DNA of 64,000 nt from Diplodia intermedia (GCA_021495925.1 JAKEKT010000092.1:89551-153550), one strand, 5' to 3'. Positions 11,397-23,600 are shown, counted from the stretch's first letter. Made by a program: numbers and translations. The notes: generated by a model from the sequence alone, not told the origin.

Positions 11397-13025
11397 TCAC
11401 CACATATTCTGCCTACACCTATTGCAGACATTCCACTCGCACTGCTGGCACTTGAAGCTGTACCGCCGCAGCCAATGGAAGCACTCACCGCACTCGGCGC
11501 GCCCCCACACGAAGGTCAAGTGCTCGTGCGGGCAGTTATGGTACTCGCGCAGCCGATCCACAATATCTCGAACGTCGGAGGCATTCATCCGGGGAAGATC
11601 GAGGTCGTTCAATCGCCTCTCTATGTGCTGGTCCTCTGAGGAGAGTGAAGGCGAAGTGGGGGTCGGAGAGGGTGGTCCCGGCACTTCTGTCTCTGCTGCC
11701 GCTGCCGCCGTTGCTTCTTCTGGCACCTGTCTCGGTGCGTCGGAGAGGGGAGCTTGTAGCAGGAGACCAGCGAGAGATATCGGTCCTTGCGCGGCTTCTT
11801 CTTGTCCTCCTTCGCGTCCGGCCACAACCTGCCCATCTGCCACTTCCCGAGCCCTTCTTGTCCTCCTGGGTTGCCGCCACACAGGCAAGCTCCCATATTC
11901 TCCTTCCAAATCTCTCCGCCGCGGGAGGTGCCACCGCGGCGGCGACGCGCCCTCGTCATACTCTTCTTCCTCAAAATAGGCCCGCCTGGGAGGCTCCTGC
12001 CAGCGTTCGTGGATCCGAGCAGCCTGACCGTACAGCTGCGTCTCGTCCCCCTGTGGGCACTCACACGTCTTCCAGCGCTCGCCGCAGACGTAGCAGAACT
12101 GCGCGCCGCAAAGACATCTTTTTTTCCCCATCCGCATCATAATCATCTCAGAATCAGCCCAAGGGTTCTTCTTCTTCTTCTCCTTCCTCATCACCACACA
12201 GAGTGAAAGAAAGGAAAGAGAGGGGGAAAAAAAAAGCCGAGAAATAACAACTCACCTGACATGATTGCACCCGCCGTCCAACTCGACCAGCCGCCGACAC
12301 CCGCAGCACCGCCGCCACCCGTTCTCCCCCGCCAGCCGCAACACCCGCCACGTCCCCTCCTCGTCGTCGTCGTCGTCCTCGTCCACCCTCATCCCCAGCT
12401 CCTCCCCCTCCTCCCCGCGCGCCTCGAACTTGCGAACCGTGCCGGGCGACAGGGCGCCGCGCACGGCGGCGTCGAGCGGGATGGGTCGCCCGCAGCAGCG
12501 GGGCGGGGAGAAAGCCTCGTCGGCGAGGGCGTGGCGGAAGAGCGTGGCGAGGCAGGTGGGGCAGTAGGGGTGCGGGCAGGTGGGGGGTGTGATGGGGGTG
12601 GTTGTGGGGGTGAGGCAGGCTGTGCAGAGGGCTGTCGTGGCGGTGGTGATGGTGGTGTCTTCTTCCGGTTGGCCCGGGGAGGCGGTGGAGGCGGTGTTGC
12701 GTGGGGGTTGCATTTGGTTTGGGTGCGGTGGGGAGCGAGGGTGGTGGTGGCTGCTGCAGATGCGGTGCGTGGTCTTGGTCGTCTTCGGTGGCGGCGTCGG
12801 CCCTGGTGCAGGTGGAGGTGAGGGTGGATTTGAGGTCGTCGAGCTGGAGTTGGAGGATCCGGGCTGTGGTGTTGTGGCGAAGGGTTGGGTTAAATGGGAA
12901 AGGGGGGTGGGACGGACCATTGTGGGTTGTTCTAGATCTTTTGAGTCTGACTGTTTGCGTTGGTGGCTTGTTGGTATGAGAGTATGCAGTGTGCTGGGAC
13001 GTAAAACGGAGGCGGCTACACGCAT
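11397..13025 (-). CDS. RBR-A: RING-type protein with RING1 and RING2 but no IBR zinc site
   Basis: Two exons, 13025-12256 and 12117-11397, giving 496 residues; intron of 138 bp. The first 130 residues are Pro/Ser/Thr-rich. RING1 starts at C134 (CTACL ... CPHPYCPTC ... RCC). The RING2/Rcat segment reads CCGCRRLVELDGGCNHVRC, with the catalytic-type cysteine at residue 258 as the first complete codon of exon 2, then CGAQFCYVCGERWKTCEC. Between them there is no IBR cysteine/histidine array; instead a short acidic run (DEDDDDDEE) joins the modules. A second zinc-like module with paired cysteines ends the protein (CGEC ... CQQCEWNVCNRC). By family, RBR proteins take ubiquitin on the RING2 cysteine and pass it to a substrate; whether this IBR-less form works is unknown. 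An alternative start is the ATG at 12920. First of four tandem paralogues. Confidence 0.75.
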
Positions 13026-13714
13026 GGAGCCCTAAGCAGTTGAAGGGATTAGTAGACTATTCCCGGCGCTCGCATAATGGTATGATACGTAGGAGATGCG
13101 AGAGGGAAGAAACACCCCTGTGTAAGTTGGCTACATCCTTACAACCTGTTCCGCCTTCATTTGGTGCGGGCGTGTGAAATATGCACTGTCGACACTTGAG
13201 GATGTACGCCGGTCGGTATATAAGGTAAGCAGTGAGCTTCTCCTCTCACCCAAGGCGAAAGATCCGAGGGCCTCGAAAGGGCAAAAAACTTCGAGCCATA
13301 TGGCCGAGGTTTCTTGGACCCGACTCCCGCCACCGCTGCTTCATCGACCGTAAGAGGTTCGAGGTCCGAATTCGGCCGTAGGCCCAAGTTTTTGCTATTT
13401 TTCTGTACGCTCCAGGTCCTGGTTGGTACCCCGTGGTTGCCCAAAGAGGAAGTCGGGCATCCCCCGCGACTTCCTCACTTGAGAAACCCCACTGAAGCCC
13501 CACTCTAATCCTACCCGCTCCTTCTCTTTTCTACGCCTTCGTTCCTATCGGCTTCTCAGCTTGACTCACGCATGTCTAGGCAGCCGAGCGGGGTGGTTGC
13601 ATATGTCTCAAGGTGATTCTTCCCTAAACCACGACCCAGAACTACTGCTCTCCCTTGACGGACCACCATTTGCCATCTCCCGCGCATAAGCTTCCTGTAT
13701 TCTCCAGGCTGTTT
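13026..13714. other. Intergenic region between RBR-A and RBR-B
   Basis: About 690 bases between tandem minus-strand genes. A minus-strand frame at 13246-13503 has no domain. I looked here for the C-terminal zinc module that RBR-B lacks and found no paired-cysteine pattern. A stretch at 13301-13360 vaguely resembles tRNA A and B boxes but does not fold as a tRNA. Confidence 0.4.
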
Positions 13715-14607
13715 CTACCTCTTCCACCCACATCCAAGTGCGGACTCTAGGAACTGATATAATGATATCAGCCAACGATACGGTCCTCCTTTCTCTTCTG
13801 GGGAATCTTTCCTACCTTCATGTTCCTCTACAAGTAGCTCCTGATGATCTCTTCTAGGCTCGCCACCGTGTATTACCGGGGGCATGGGCCGACAGTCACA
13901 GACTCCCCAGCGCCCGCCGCACTTATAGCAGAAGTGCGCACCGCAACGGCAACTTGCCATCGTTCCAGAATCAGCCGGGACGTTTCCCACACACAGCCAG
14001 GTAACCTCACCGCGTAGAAGAGAAACGACAGGGTCACTCACATCATATGGTCACAGCCATAAATCCGCTCAACCAACTGCTGACACTGATAGCAGCGCCG
14101 CCACCCGCTCTGCTCCGCAACCCGCAACAGCTGCCGCGTCGCATCATCATCACCCCCCGCACACCCACCACCCCCTCCTCCCTCATGCGCCTCGCCCTTG
14201 CAAACCGCACACGTCCGCTCCCCGCATCTCAAACACGTCCCCACCGCCTCCCCCGCGGCAATCGACTCCGGCGGTATCCACGCGCCGCAGCTACCACTAC
14301 AACAGTACGTGCGGTCCGCCGGCGCCGTCGCGAGCTCCGCGCGGCGCCGCTCGTAGTCGCGTACGGTGGAGGCTTGCAAGAAGGCGCGGACGGCGCCGTC
14401 GAAGGGGATGGGCTGGCGGCAGCAGCGAGGGGGGAAGGGGGCTTCGTCGGCGATGGCGTTGCGGAAGAGCCGGGTGAGGCAGGGGCGGCAGTAGGTGTGG
14501 TTGCAGGTGGGGAGGGTGGTGAGGTCGAGGAAGGGGCTGGAGGTATCGTGGCAGGAGGCGCAGTGGGGGGCGGGAGGAGTGGCGTTGGTGGTGGTTTGGT
14601 TGGACAT
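13715..14607 (-). CDS. RBR-B: compact RING1-IBR-RING2 protein
   Basis: Two exons, 14607-14042 and 13952-13715, giving 267 residues; intron of 89 bp. RING1 begins almost at the N terminus (CASCHD ... CNHTYCRPC ... RCC). The IBR is complete: YCCSGSCGAWIPP, then CLRCGERTCAVCKGEAH and a final cysteine. RING2 has CYQCQQLVERIYGCDHMIC with the catalytic-type cysteine at residue 190, then CGAHFCYKCGGRWGVCDC. The protein stops about 60 residues later and has no C-terminal zinc module, unlike RBR-A, RBR-C and RBR-E. It is the shortest of the set and close to a bare RBR core. By family it should act as an E3 ubiquitin ligase with an E2 partner; substrates are unknown. The intron splits the codon just before the catalytic cysteine, as in its neighbours. 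Confidence 0.82.
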
Positions 14608-14986
14608 GGTACCGATGGTGAGGAGGGGTATTGGGTTGGATAGAGGAGAGAGGGTGGCGGGGGATGGTAGGTGGGAAGATGGGAGTGAGGCTGTGATTGG
14701 TTTGCTTTGACGGGCGTAAGTTTGGGTTGTGTTTTCCGTTTCCTTTGGGCTTTATGTTTGCAAGTCAGTCAAAGGAAAATTGTGGTTCTGGGTCCTATAG
14801 GAAACAATCATTTAAAAATAAGATGTATGAAACAAGCCTGTTCGGTTACCTAGACATGCGTAAGCCACTCGTATGGCCTACATATCCTATTGAGTCACCA
14901 ACCTATTACTTCAGCAACGCCCCCGCACAACCGGCGAAACGAAAGAGAAAACAAGAGAGAAATGAGAGACCATCTTCTGTCCTCAC
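14608..14986. other. Intergenic region between RBR-B and RBR-C
   Basis: Short spacer of 379 bases between the RBR-B start and the RBR-C stop. Moderately AT-rich. Nothing recognisable. Confidence 0.4.
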
Positions 14987-16948
14987 TCAAACAATTCTTT
15001 CAATACACACACTGCACAGACGCTCCGTGCAGCGCCTACATTGATAAATTTCCCGCGGCGCAGCCGCCAGGCACACCCTGCACGGGCGGTTGTCGCCGGG
15101 CATCGGCTTCCACACGCCGAGATCCATGGACCCGTGGAATGCCCGCTGTTGCTCCCGAAGCGGACTGAGCTTCCTACCGAGCTCAGCATACAGCGCTATA
15201 CTCAGCTCCCTCTCCTCCTGAGTTTGTTGTGGACGAAATACTGACAGTAGGGGGAACACGAAGGGGGTTTCCATATCATTTTGCCATCGGGTGAGGATGG
15301 ATACCCTCATATCGTTTTGGAGGCTGCTGTGGCTGGATGTGGGGGTATTGGAAGGAGTCGCGGCTTGAGAGGGACGACTCGCATCTTGGGAGACCTGAGG
15401 ACTCGGAGCGGGATGTGGGGAGGGAATAGGATCAGGAGGTGTCGGTGGAGAATTTGGTGCTTCAGTTGGCTGCGGAATGATGTTGGGCACTTGCTGCAGC
15501 GCTGAAGAGGATGCCAAATGCGGCAGGTGGAGACCTAGCAGCAGGAGCCGGGGCGCCTCCAGATGGCAGCTGCCGCCGTGACAACTGCTCTGGACGAGGT
15601 GGTGGAGGAGGCGGCGATCGTGCCTGTGTTCGTGGCAGTGGGTCGAGAGGTTGAGCAGGCATAGCGAGTGGACGTCGGCCCTGCGGTAGACGTCGGCCCT
15701 GCTCTGTTTGAACTGCTCGCCCATAGAGCCTGTTCTCATCGGAATGAGGACAAGGGCAAGTTTTCCAAGGAAGACCACAGACGTAACAAAATTGAGCCTT
15801 GCAGCGGCAGCTATTGGCACCCGAGATCAGCTTTCGCAAGTGTCAACCCGAAAACATTAGACTCACGTTATATGGTGGCAGCCGGTATTCAATTCAACAA
15901 CACTGCGACACTTGTAGCACCGTTGCCATCTATTATTGTCCGCCTCTAGCAGCAGCAGCTGTGTCGCTTCGTCTCTCGGGCAGTCTCCATCATGCGTGGT
16001 GCCTTTGCATATAGTGCAAGTCTGAAGATAGCACTTGGGACAGGTTCCAACATCGTCCGAAATGTTCCGCGGAGGAATCCAAGTAGAGCAGGCCTGACGA
16101 TGGCAGTAAGTCTTGTTCGGCGTCTCCAGCTCCGGCTTCTTGCGCTGGAACTCTCGAGCTGTGTCCACCGGCAGGATCATACGCACATCGTCCAGCGAGA
16201 TGGGCTGCTGGCAGCATTGGGGCGGAAACATAGTTTCGTCCGTCATGGACAGACGGAAGAGCTGATCCACGCACTCGCGGCAGTAGTCGTGGCGACAGTG
16301 CGGCATCGTGGCCACGTCGAAGAACTTCTTGTCGTCGCGGCACGCTTCGCAACGCCGGTCAATCGTAATGGTACACTCGCGCTTGGCCGCGTGGGACGAC
16401 GACTCGGCCTTAGGCTTGCCGTTGCTGTTACTGTCGTCATCGTCGTCGTCGAAGAACCGGCCCGAAGCCAGCTGGGCCAGGATATTGTCGCGTTCAGCAT
16501 CAGCGCGATTTGGCATCTCTCCATCTCCACCTCCTTGCATCACTTCTTCTCCACCGCCGCCGCCGCCACCAACGCGCGGAGCAGGAGTAGGAGCAGCAGC
16601 AGCAGTAGCATCCGGATCGCCATCCATCCGATGCGCGAGCCTGTGAGCCCGCGCCGATATCGCTTCGGTCTCGGTCTCGTGGGCGATCTTCAAGCTCATC
16701 ATGCGGTCTTTCAGCACCGTCATGGTGGCCTCGAGGTCCTGCTGCGCCAGTCGCAGCGCGTAAGCCTGGTTATCGGTCGCGTCGCTGTCGTCCGCGCGGC
16801 GATTGCCTTGGGTTTTGGCGAAAATGTTGGCGATGTCTTCGAGCTGCAGCTGCATGACCAGCGCCGCCGACTGGTCGTCCATGGCGCCGACGATGAGGGG
16901 GTCGAGCTGGGGCAGCGGAGGTGCCGAGTGGGGCGATGACGATGCCAT
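14987..16948 (-). CDS. RBR-C: RING1-IBR-RING2 protein with coiled N-terminal part; 3' gene structure unresolved
   Basis: Exon 1 is 16948-15867; after a 56-bp intron (15866-15811) the frame resumes at 15810. The N-terminal 180 residues hold a helical segment (LALVMQLQ-type, glutamine-rich), a glycine run and an acidic run. RING1 is CEACRD ... CRHDYCREC ... QCC; the IBR is YCHRQACSTWIPP ... CPKCYLQTCTICKGTTH; RING2 is CYKCRSVVELNTGCHHITC with the catalytic-type cysteine at residue 362, then CKAQFCYVCGLPWKTCPC. The RING2 frame runs into a stop at 15462, while the C-terminal zinc module (CRVCLAAA ... CRRCTERLCSVC, stop at 14987) is in another frame. A hidden intron of length 3n+1 somewhere in 15400-15700, or a one-base frameshift, is needed to join them. 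No good donor is visible. Length would be about 600-635 residues. Confidence 0.7.
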
Positions 16949-18061
16949 CGTGGGTGGTGTTGGTTTTTGTTCTTTTTCTTGGTGCTCTTGGGCTGTGTTG
17001 TGGTCTTGCTGTTTTGTTTTGGATCGTCTGTTGTTCCTGTGGGAGTGGGACGGGACGGGACGAGACCGGACGAGACCATGTGGGGGATGGGCGAAATTAA
17101 TGCAGTGCGTCAGGACGTGACACAGAAACGGAACTGCAAGGGGAATGCACAGGAGAGAGCCTAATGGAATAGACGGGAAACAGGAACATGGCTAAGATGC
17201 TGGTAGGAGAGTCGATAATCACTTCGGTTCCACAGCGATGGCTGAGCAGATTGTTTGACTACGTTGCCGAATCAGTCAGTTCAACGGCTTTCAGCCTCAA
17301 GCGTTTCTAATATAGAACAAACCTTTCGAGCATCTGTAGAGCTCATGTTTCTTGAAATGAGCGTGAACTGGAAGAAGTTTATTGTTGATACATGAAATCT
17401 AATCGCGATTCCATCAATCCGTGGCAGGCTCCGCTAGGAGAGATGCATTGAGAATCCTTCTTAACTCCTTTATGTTTTAGATATACGGAGGAAAACACAT
17501 CAAGACGTTATTCAACTAAGCCTATTCAGTATTACTTTCATAGCAGAATCAAGCCACTTCATGGAAGCCGCATTCCTAAAACCAGTCGCTCCAGTTCGAC
17601 TGCGACAGTAGATAGCGAATCACTCTACCATCAAAACGGGCTGAACGGTGCGTATGGAGAAACAGGTCTTAAACGACGCAGCAACTTCCCGGCATTTGCA
17701 AACTTCCTACTTGAAAAGCCACAAAGCCCAGGACAAACAACACTCAATCCCGCCGTGGAACGTAGGGCGGCGGTCGATCCCAAGTAGCTGCCTCTTTCTC
17801 CAAAATTCTGACTTGTAGTCGGTATTGATCGTGCTCTAGTCCCCAGGCGAAGCCGAGGCGTGACTGGGGAATTATTGTAGTCGCTGTGGATTTTGGTCTT
17901 GTTGTTGTCGTTCTTGTCCCATCGGCATCCGCGACCGCTGCTGATCCTGCCGGATCATATGAAGGGGACGAGGAAGCGGACGCCCGTACTCGAACTAACG
18001 CGGTTCAACCGGTACAGGCGCAGGCGCGGACCACCCAAGCACCGGGAGCGTCCTCCAAGCC
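16949..18061. other. Intergenic region between RBR-C and RBR-D
   Basis: 1.1 kb with no supported gene. It is AT-richer than its surroundings from about 17170 to 17830. The long plus-strand frames starting near 17890 continue antisense to RBR-D and are explained by its GC-rich codons. I see no repeat or RNA gene. Confidence 0.4.
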
Positions 18062-18428
18062 TCATTGCTGCCTGGAATGGTAGGAGGAGAGGGTGTGGTA
18101 GGAGTAGTAGGGGAAGTAGGAGTGGAAGGGGGAGAAGACACGATGATTTTGAGGGGCGGGAACAGCACGGGAAAGAAGAGGGTGAGCGGGACGAGCATGA
18201 GGAGCATGAGGAGCTGGGGAACTCCCAGTCACAGCGTCGGCAATCTCACGCCAGCGCCGACCTGCCCCGTGCCTTTCCCCCTCCTCCTCCTCCTCCCCGT
18301 TCCTCTCCCTCCGCTGCTCCTGGCTCGGCTCTTGACAGCGCCGCCGAAACCAGCTCCACCGACTATGAGGCGCTGGCTGTTGCCGCCGCCGCCGCCGCTG
18401 CTGCTGCTGCTGGACCGGCTGCTGTGCT

Positions 18429-18463
<35 letters not shown>

Positions 18464-19522
18464 CGGCTGCTGTGCTTGCTGTTCCCGTTCCATCTCCCGC
18501 TCCCGCTGCAGCCGCAGCCGAGTCCGATCGTGCTGCAGCGCAACGATCCGCCGGACCTCGACGTTGTTCCGCTCTTCCCGCAACCGCCGAGCCTCGCGCA
18601 ACTCCTCTTCGTCCACCAACCCCCGCCGCAGCTGCTGCCGCAGCCCCTGCCCCATCCACTCGTAATCGTCCAGCGGGTAGCAGCCGCACGACCGCCAGTC
18701 CCGCGCGCCGCAGCCGTAGCAGAACTGCGTGCGGCACCGGCACGTCATGTGGCTGCAGCCCCCGGCGCGCTCGACGAAGTGCCGGCAGCTGGGGCAGCGG
18801 CGCCACCCGCTCCGCTCGGCCAGGCGCATCGCGGCGGCGTCGGCGGCGTCGGCGGCTGGGGCCCCGGGGCACGGCCGGCCGGGGTGGGCGGCGGCCTTGC
18901 AGCCGGCGCAGGTGAGGTGGTTGCAGGAGGGGCACCGGCCGTCGGCGTCGGCGGCGGGCGGGATGAAGGCGGAGCAGGTGCGGCGGTGGCAGTAGGTCTT
19001 GTCGGGCGTGTCCTCCTCGAGCTCTTTGGCGGCGAAGGCGGCGGCGGTGCCGGCCGAGAGGTGGCGGCGCATCGAGTCGAAGGCGGCGCGGAGCGTGGGC
19101 CCCTGGTCGGCGCAGCAGAGGTGGTGCGAGTCGGTGCCGGCGAGGGCGGCCTGGCGGTAGGCTTCCTCCAGGCAGGGGCGGCAGAGGGCGTGGTTGCATG
19201 GCTGCGCGACCTTGACGACGGCGCCGGGGGCGATGTTGTCGAGGCAGACGATGCATACGGCGGTGGCGGGGGCTGCGGGGGCTGTGAGACGGGTCGGTGC
19301 GTCGTGGTTGTTGTTGTGAGCGACGGGTTGCCACATAGCGTTAGGGTTGAAGAATCCCCTCAAGGGATGATAGTCGTGGAATCCCCCCAAGGCGTTATGG
19401 TTGGCGTCATTGTGGATGTTGTTGAAATGCAGATGCTGATTGGGTTGCAGTTGCCAGCGGTCGAAAGTTTGGCACATCCTTTCAATGTCGGCCTCGAAGG
19501 TTAAACGTTGTTGTTCGTCCAT
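18062..19522 (-). CDS. RBR-D: intronless RING1-IBR-RING2 protein with glutamine-rich C-terminal half
   Basis: Single exon, 486 residues, starting at MDEQQRLTFE; the frame opens further upstream only from a non-ATG codon. RING1 is C90-C117 (CIVCLDN ... CNHALCRPC), the IBR lies at about 178-218 (YCHRRTCSAFIPP ... CPSCNHLTCAGCKAAAH), and RING2 at 243-281 with catalytic-type C261 in GGCSHMTC, followed by CRTQFCYGCG. All zinc ligands of a working RBR appear present. After RING2 come a charged, probably coiled region and glutamine tracts near residues 350-390, then a Pro/Tyr-rich end. There is no C-terminal zinc module and no intron, unlike the three genes beside it. It may derive from a spliced copy or have lost the intron. 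Predicted role: E3 ubiquitin ligase, substrate unknown. Confidence 0.82.
18390..18476 (+). repeat. CTG/CCG-rich trinucleotide tract inside RBR-D
   Basis: Imperfect CTG units read on the plus strand, CAG on the coding strand, and encode the glutamine tracts of RBR-D. One stretch has nine consecutive CTG units near 18430-18458. Such tracts commonly vary in length between strains. Confidence 0.75.
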
Positions 19523-20613
19523 AGCGCTCAGGAAGGTTGTAAGTGTAAAGGTTGTGAAGTTGCAATGCTGGAGCAAGATTGCGGTTTCAGTGAAGATGCA
19601 AGACAGAGGATGGAGGGAGACGCCAGTTTATCTACCAAGCGGGGGCCGGGCGGAAGTGAAAACGATGCAAGAGGCTGCAAGTAACGCGGAGCGGGGCGGG
19701 GCGGCGGTCCATAGTCTAATGGTATCTCATGAACCATGGATCTTCCATTGTCCTTGCCATGGGTTCTGTCAAATCGTCGTAGCTTTACCTCTGATTCGCA
19801 GCCTTCGCAACAGTGCCCAACGGTTCCGGACCCTGTTCCCGTACCGCTTCCCAACCATGGTTGAACAATAGTCAACCGGCGGGCGAACCTTCTATGCCCA
19901 GGCGAAACTCTCTCACCATCCCCCAATACAGTCAAAAGTGGGTCGGGTAGAATATTCCAACTTTCCATATCCCGCAACCACCCTCCCAAGTCAATAGTAC
20001 AAGCAGATAGCCGGAGACTCCAGAGCCATTGCAAAAATACCTAGGCACAGGCTCTCCACCTGCCCATGTAATCGTGTCAATGTCGAACTCCATTGCGACC
20101 TGCTGCTAGACGCCACTCTATCCACTTCACTAACCCAGACCGCAGGAGGACCCAAAAGGTATAGGCCAGACTTCTCTGCTAAATTAGCGCGTAGTTGACC
20201 CACGGTATCATGGTAGCCCACGTGCGTGCACCTACCTACTGTCGACCCATCTGAGCAACTGAACATACACTGAAGCCAAGTCACCCATCACCGAAACACA
20301 CCCCTAAACAATCTTACATGATCATGTCCATTCTCTCGCTCACTACTTCTTTCCTGCGCAGAAGAAGATTCAAGCTCTCCGCTATTTTACCAACCCCCAT
20401 CAGCCGTAAGATGGTCAGCCCAACGAAGAAAAAAAAAGGGGGGGTTGTTTCTCAAGGAGGCAAAAAGGTGAAAAAGAAAAAAAAAAACGCCCATCAATGC
20501 TGCTACTCGCTCCACACGCTGACCCCTCCAAACCAAAATCAATCAGCTCTTTTCTTCCGCACAACATAGACATACACGAGACCACCACCATCATTTTAAA
20601 CCTTTCTCTCTCT
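19523..20613. other. Intergenic region between RBR-D and POM152
   Basis: 1.1 kb, holding the RBR-D promoter and the POM152 3' region (both genes are on the minus strand). Poly-A and poly-G runs lie at about 20427-20490 on the plus strand. No gene or RNA recognised. Confidence 0.45.
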
Positions 20614-23600
20614 CTAATACCCCAACCTCCCCTGCCCCTTCCCCCCCTTCACCGCCCTCTGCCCACCACCAGCGTAATGATCCTCCACATACCCACCCCC
20701 GACACCACCGTCCGGGTTCTTGCTGAAACTGCACCACGCGTCGCGGATCGAAATGACCTCGTACGTGCCCTCCTCGCTCGCCGTGATGCGCAGGCTGAAC
20801 TCGGTGCTGGTCAGGCTGCGCGTCTCCAGCACCCTGCTGCGCTGGCCCGGCTTCACGTTGGTCGAGCGCGTGTACGTGAACTCGAACGGCGGGGTGCCGC
20901 CGAACTCGAACAGGATCTCGGCCTCGCCGCCCTCGTGGATGTCGACGCGCGTCTCCTTGCCGCGCGACACGCGCACCGACGGCATCTCGTGGATCGTCGC
21001 CGCCAGGTGCGTGTTGGCCCGGCACTGGCTGGCCGAGTCGGTGACGCCCGTGATGGCGAACGCGCCCGGCTTCTCCGCCAGCCGGCGGAACGTGGTCCCC
21101 TGCGAGATGGCCTTGAGCGTCGCGCCGTTGAACGTGTACAGGACCGAGAAGGGGACCGCGCCCGCGAGCGCGTACGAGAGCCGGTCGCCGACGCAGAAGT
21201 CGGTACGCGTGTCGAGCGGCGCGATCGACGGTGCGTTGTGCACGGCAATCTGCACCCGCGGCGCGTCGCGGCTGGCGGATGAGAGCGCTGGCTTGTTGCG
21301 GCAGCCGCGCGAGTCGCGGACCTTACGGATCGTGAGGCTGGACATGCCCAGGTGGAGGTTGCGGTGGGGGATCTTGATGTTGTGCGTCGTGGCTGGGATG
21401 TTCGGGAAGGACAGCGTCTCGGCCTTGCTGGAGCCTGCGTGCTTCAGGTCCACTTCCAAGTGGAACGGTGGAAGGCCGGTGAACTCGATCGGGATCACTT
21501 CCTCGCCATCCTCTTCGGTGTTGCAGTAGCTGTAAGTCTTGCCAGGGGTCTTGAACTTGGCCGTGGGGCGAGGGTTGACCAACTGGTCCACCTTGATCTG
21601 CTGGAACGTCTTCGGGTTGTGATCGTAGTTGTTGTCGGCCAGCTCAGTGAACTTGTACTGGTGGATACCTGGTTTGGAAGTGTCCATCGAGACGGAGGCG
21701 ATGTTGAGTGCCGCGTTGATTGCCTTGACCTGGTAGCCAGAGCCGGGAGCATGGTGCTCGTATTTGATGGTGTATGGTGGGCTGCCGGTGAGAGCGACAT
21801 CGAGGCTGTCTTGGTCGCCCTCGCAAATCTCCTGTCTGACGTACTTGCTCCCATCGAACATGACTGTGGTACTCTCGGGGATCCTGAGAGTCGGTCTGGG
21901 AATCAAGCTGACCTCGAAGATCCTCGCATCAGGGTCAATTGAACCAGGGCAGATGGCATCGCGAACGTCGAGTAGCTCGTACAAGCCCTTGCCGTTGACG
22001 TCGAGGATATCGTTGGCGTTGTTGAGCTTCCTGGTATGGACGTGATCGTCGGGGTCCTGGGCGTTCTTGTACTTGACATCCCACGGCGCCTTTCCGGTGA
22101 GACGCATGGGAAGCGCCACTCTCTTGCCCTCCAACGTGCGTAGGGTGCGCCTGCCTTCGATCTGGCCGAAGTAGCCCTTGGGGCGCTCGTGGCGAACGCT
22201 GATTTTGGCCTCTTCCTTCAAGAATTCCTTGCAACCAACAGCATCCGTGACACTTGCAAGAGCCAGGGTGTATTCACCACCCTGGTCGAGAGACTCCGTG
22301 GTGATGGTGAAAGTTTCTGTCTCAATACCAGCAATCTCTCTCTTGATTCTCTTGCGTGCGTGCACAAGCTCATATTCGAGAGTCCATGGTCCCTCACCCT
22401 GCATCTTGACGCCAAACGTGACAGGCTCGTCGATACAGGCCTCGGTCTTGGCCGGCGCGTAGATGAAGTGTGCCGACGCCGACGGCTTGACATCTTGCTC
22501 CAGCACAAGGTTCTTATGCTTGAGGGTGTGACCCTTGTAGACGTCGTCGCTGACACTCGTGAAAGAGTACGTGTAGTGCCCAGCCTCCGGAGGCATGATT
22601 TCCACCTGACCCCTAAGTCCAATGACATCCGTGTACATTGCTTGCTCGGTCTTTTCACCTTTCTTGCGCATCGAGTACATGACCCTGAAAGGTGGTGTAC
22701 CAATCAGATCGAGGTTCACCCGCAAGCCCAGAGGCCTGTTGGCGCACTTGTCGAAAATCGGTTCACTGGCGATGTCCAGATCGGGCTCCGGAGGATTCAG
22801 GAGGAGGCAAGAGGCAGGCTCTTCAACGTCTCCCGCGCAATTGTCTGTAGAAACAGACTTGATTGTGTAGAGACCGCTCTTCTGGATCGGGATCTTCTGG
22901 CTTGCAGACTTGACGACCTCGATCTTAGTCCGGTTCGCCGAGGTGTGCTCCCCGTCGGAGGACAGTTCATTTTCTGGAGTGAACATGTACTCAATCGTGT
23001 GAGGCGAGTCCATCAAGGCGTCCCTGTTCGCGGCCGTCGAAGAGAAGCTAATGGGGAGGGAAACCTTCTGACCCTTAGCAACCCGAAGAGGATGCTGAGA
23101 GTCACAGCCGTGCAGGTTGATCGTCGGCCGCTCGTAAACGTAAAAGTTGCGGTGCAGCTTTTCGTCCAACTTGGGAACCTCTCCCTCCTCGAGCTCGGGA
23201 GTATACTTGATAACATTGCCCAAAGCGTCAGAAACCTCATCCACGTAGTAAGACCACAGGCCAGACTGGGAAAGGCCGTCGCTGAGCGAAACCTCAATGG
23301 AGTGGGCGCGAGCCCAGCCAACGTCAACCTGCCCGCTCCGGACCAAAGCATCGTAGATGTGATTGCGAGAGAGGGGCGAGATGTAATCGTCCGGCTGGAG
23401 GAATTCACTCTTAGCTTCACGCTCCCTTCCCTCCACCATTCTGCGGTACTTGAGCTGGAGTGGCGGAGTGCCAGAAACCACAATCCCGATATCCGCGGTT
23501 TCACCCTTGCAGCGAGTTTTGCTGCTGGGTTTGATGCGCGCCTCCGGACAAGACACCACCATTGCTTCCGACAGCACCCGTGTCTGAACTTCGAGCTTGG

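Noticed and set aside
13301..13360. Possible tRNA or SINE: TGGCCGAGG followed about 45 bases later by GGTTCGAGGTCC
   Set aside because: Resembles A and B boxes, but no acceptor stem, anticodon arm or paired D/T arms can be built around them.
17893..19504. Two long plus-strand frames (340 and 479 codons) antisense to RBR-D
   Set aside because: They mirror the GC-rich codons and the CTG tract of RBR-D and consist of Ala/Leu/Pro/Gly runs with no domain.
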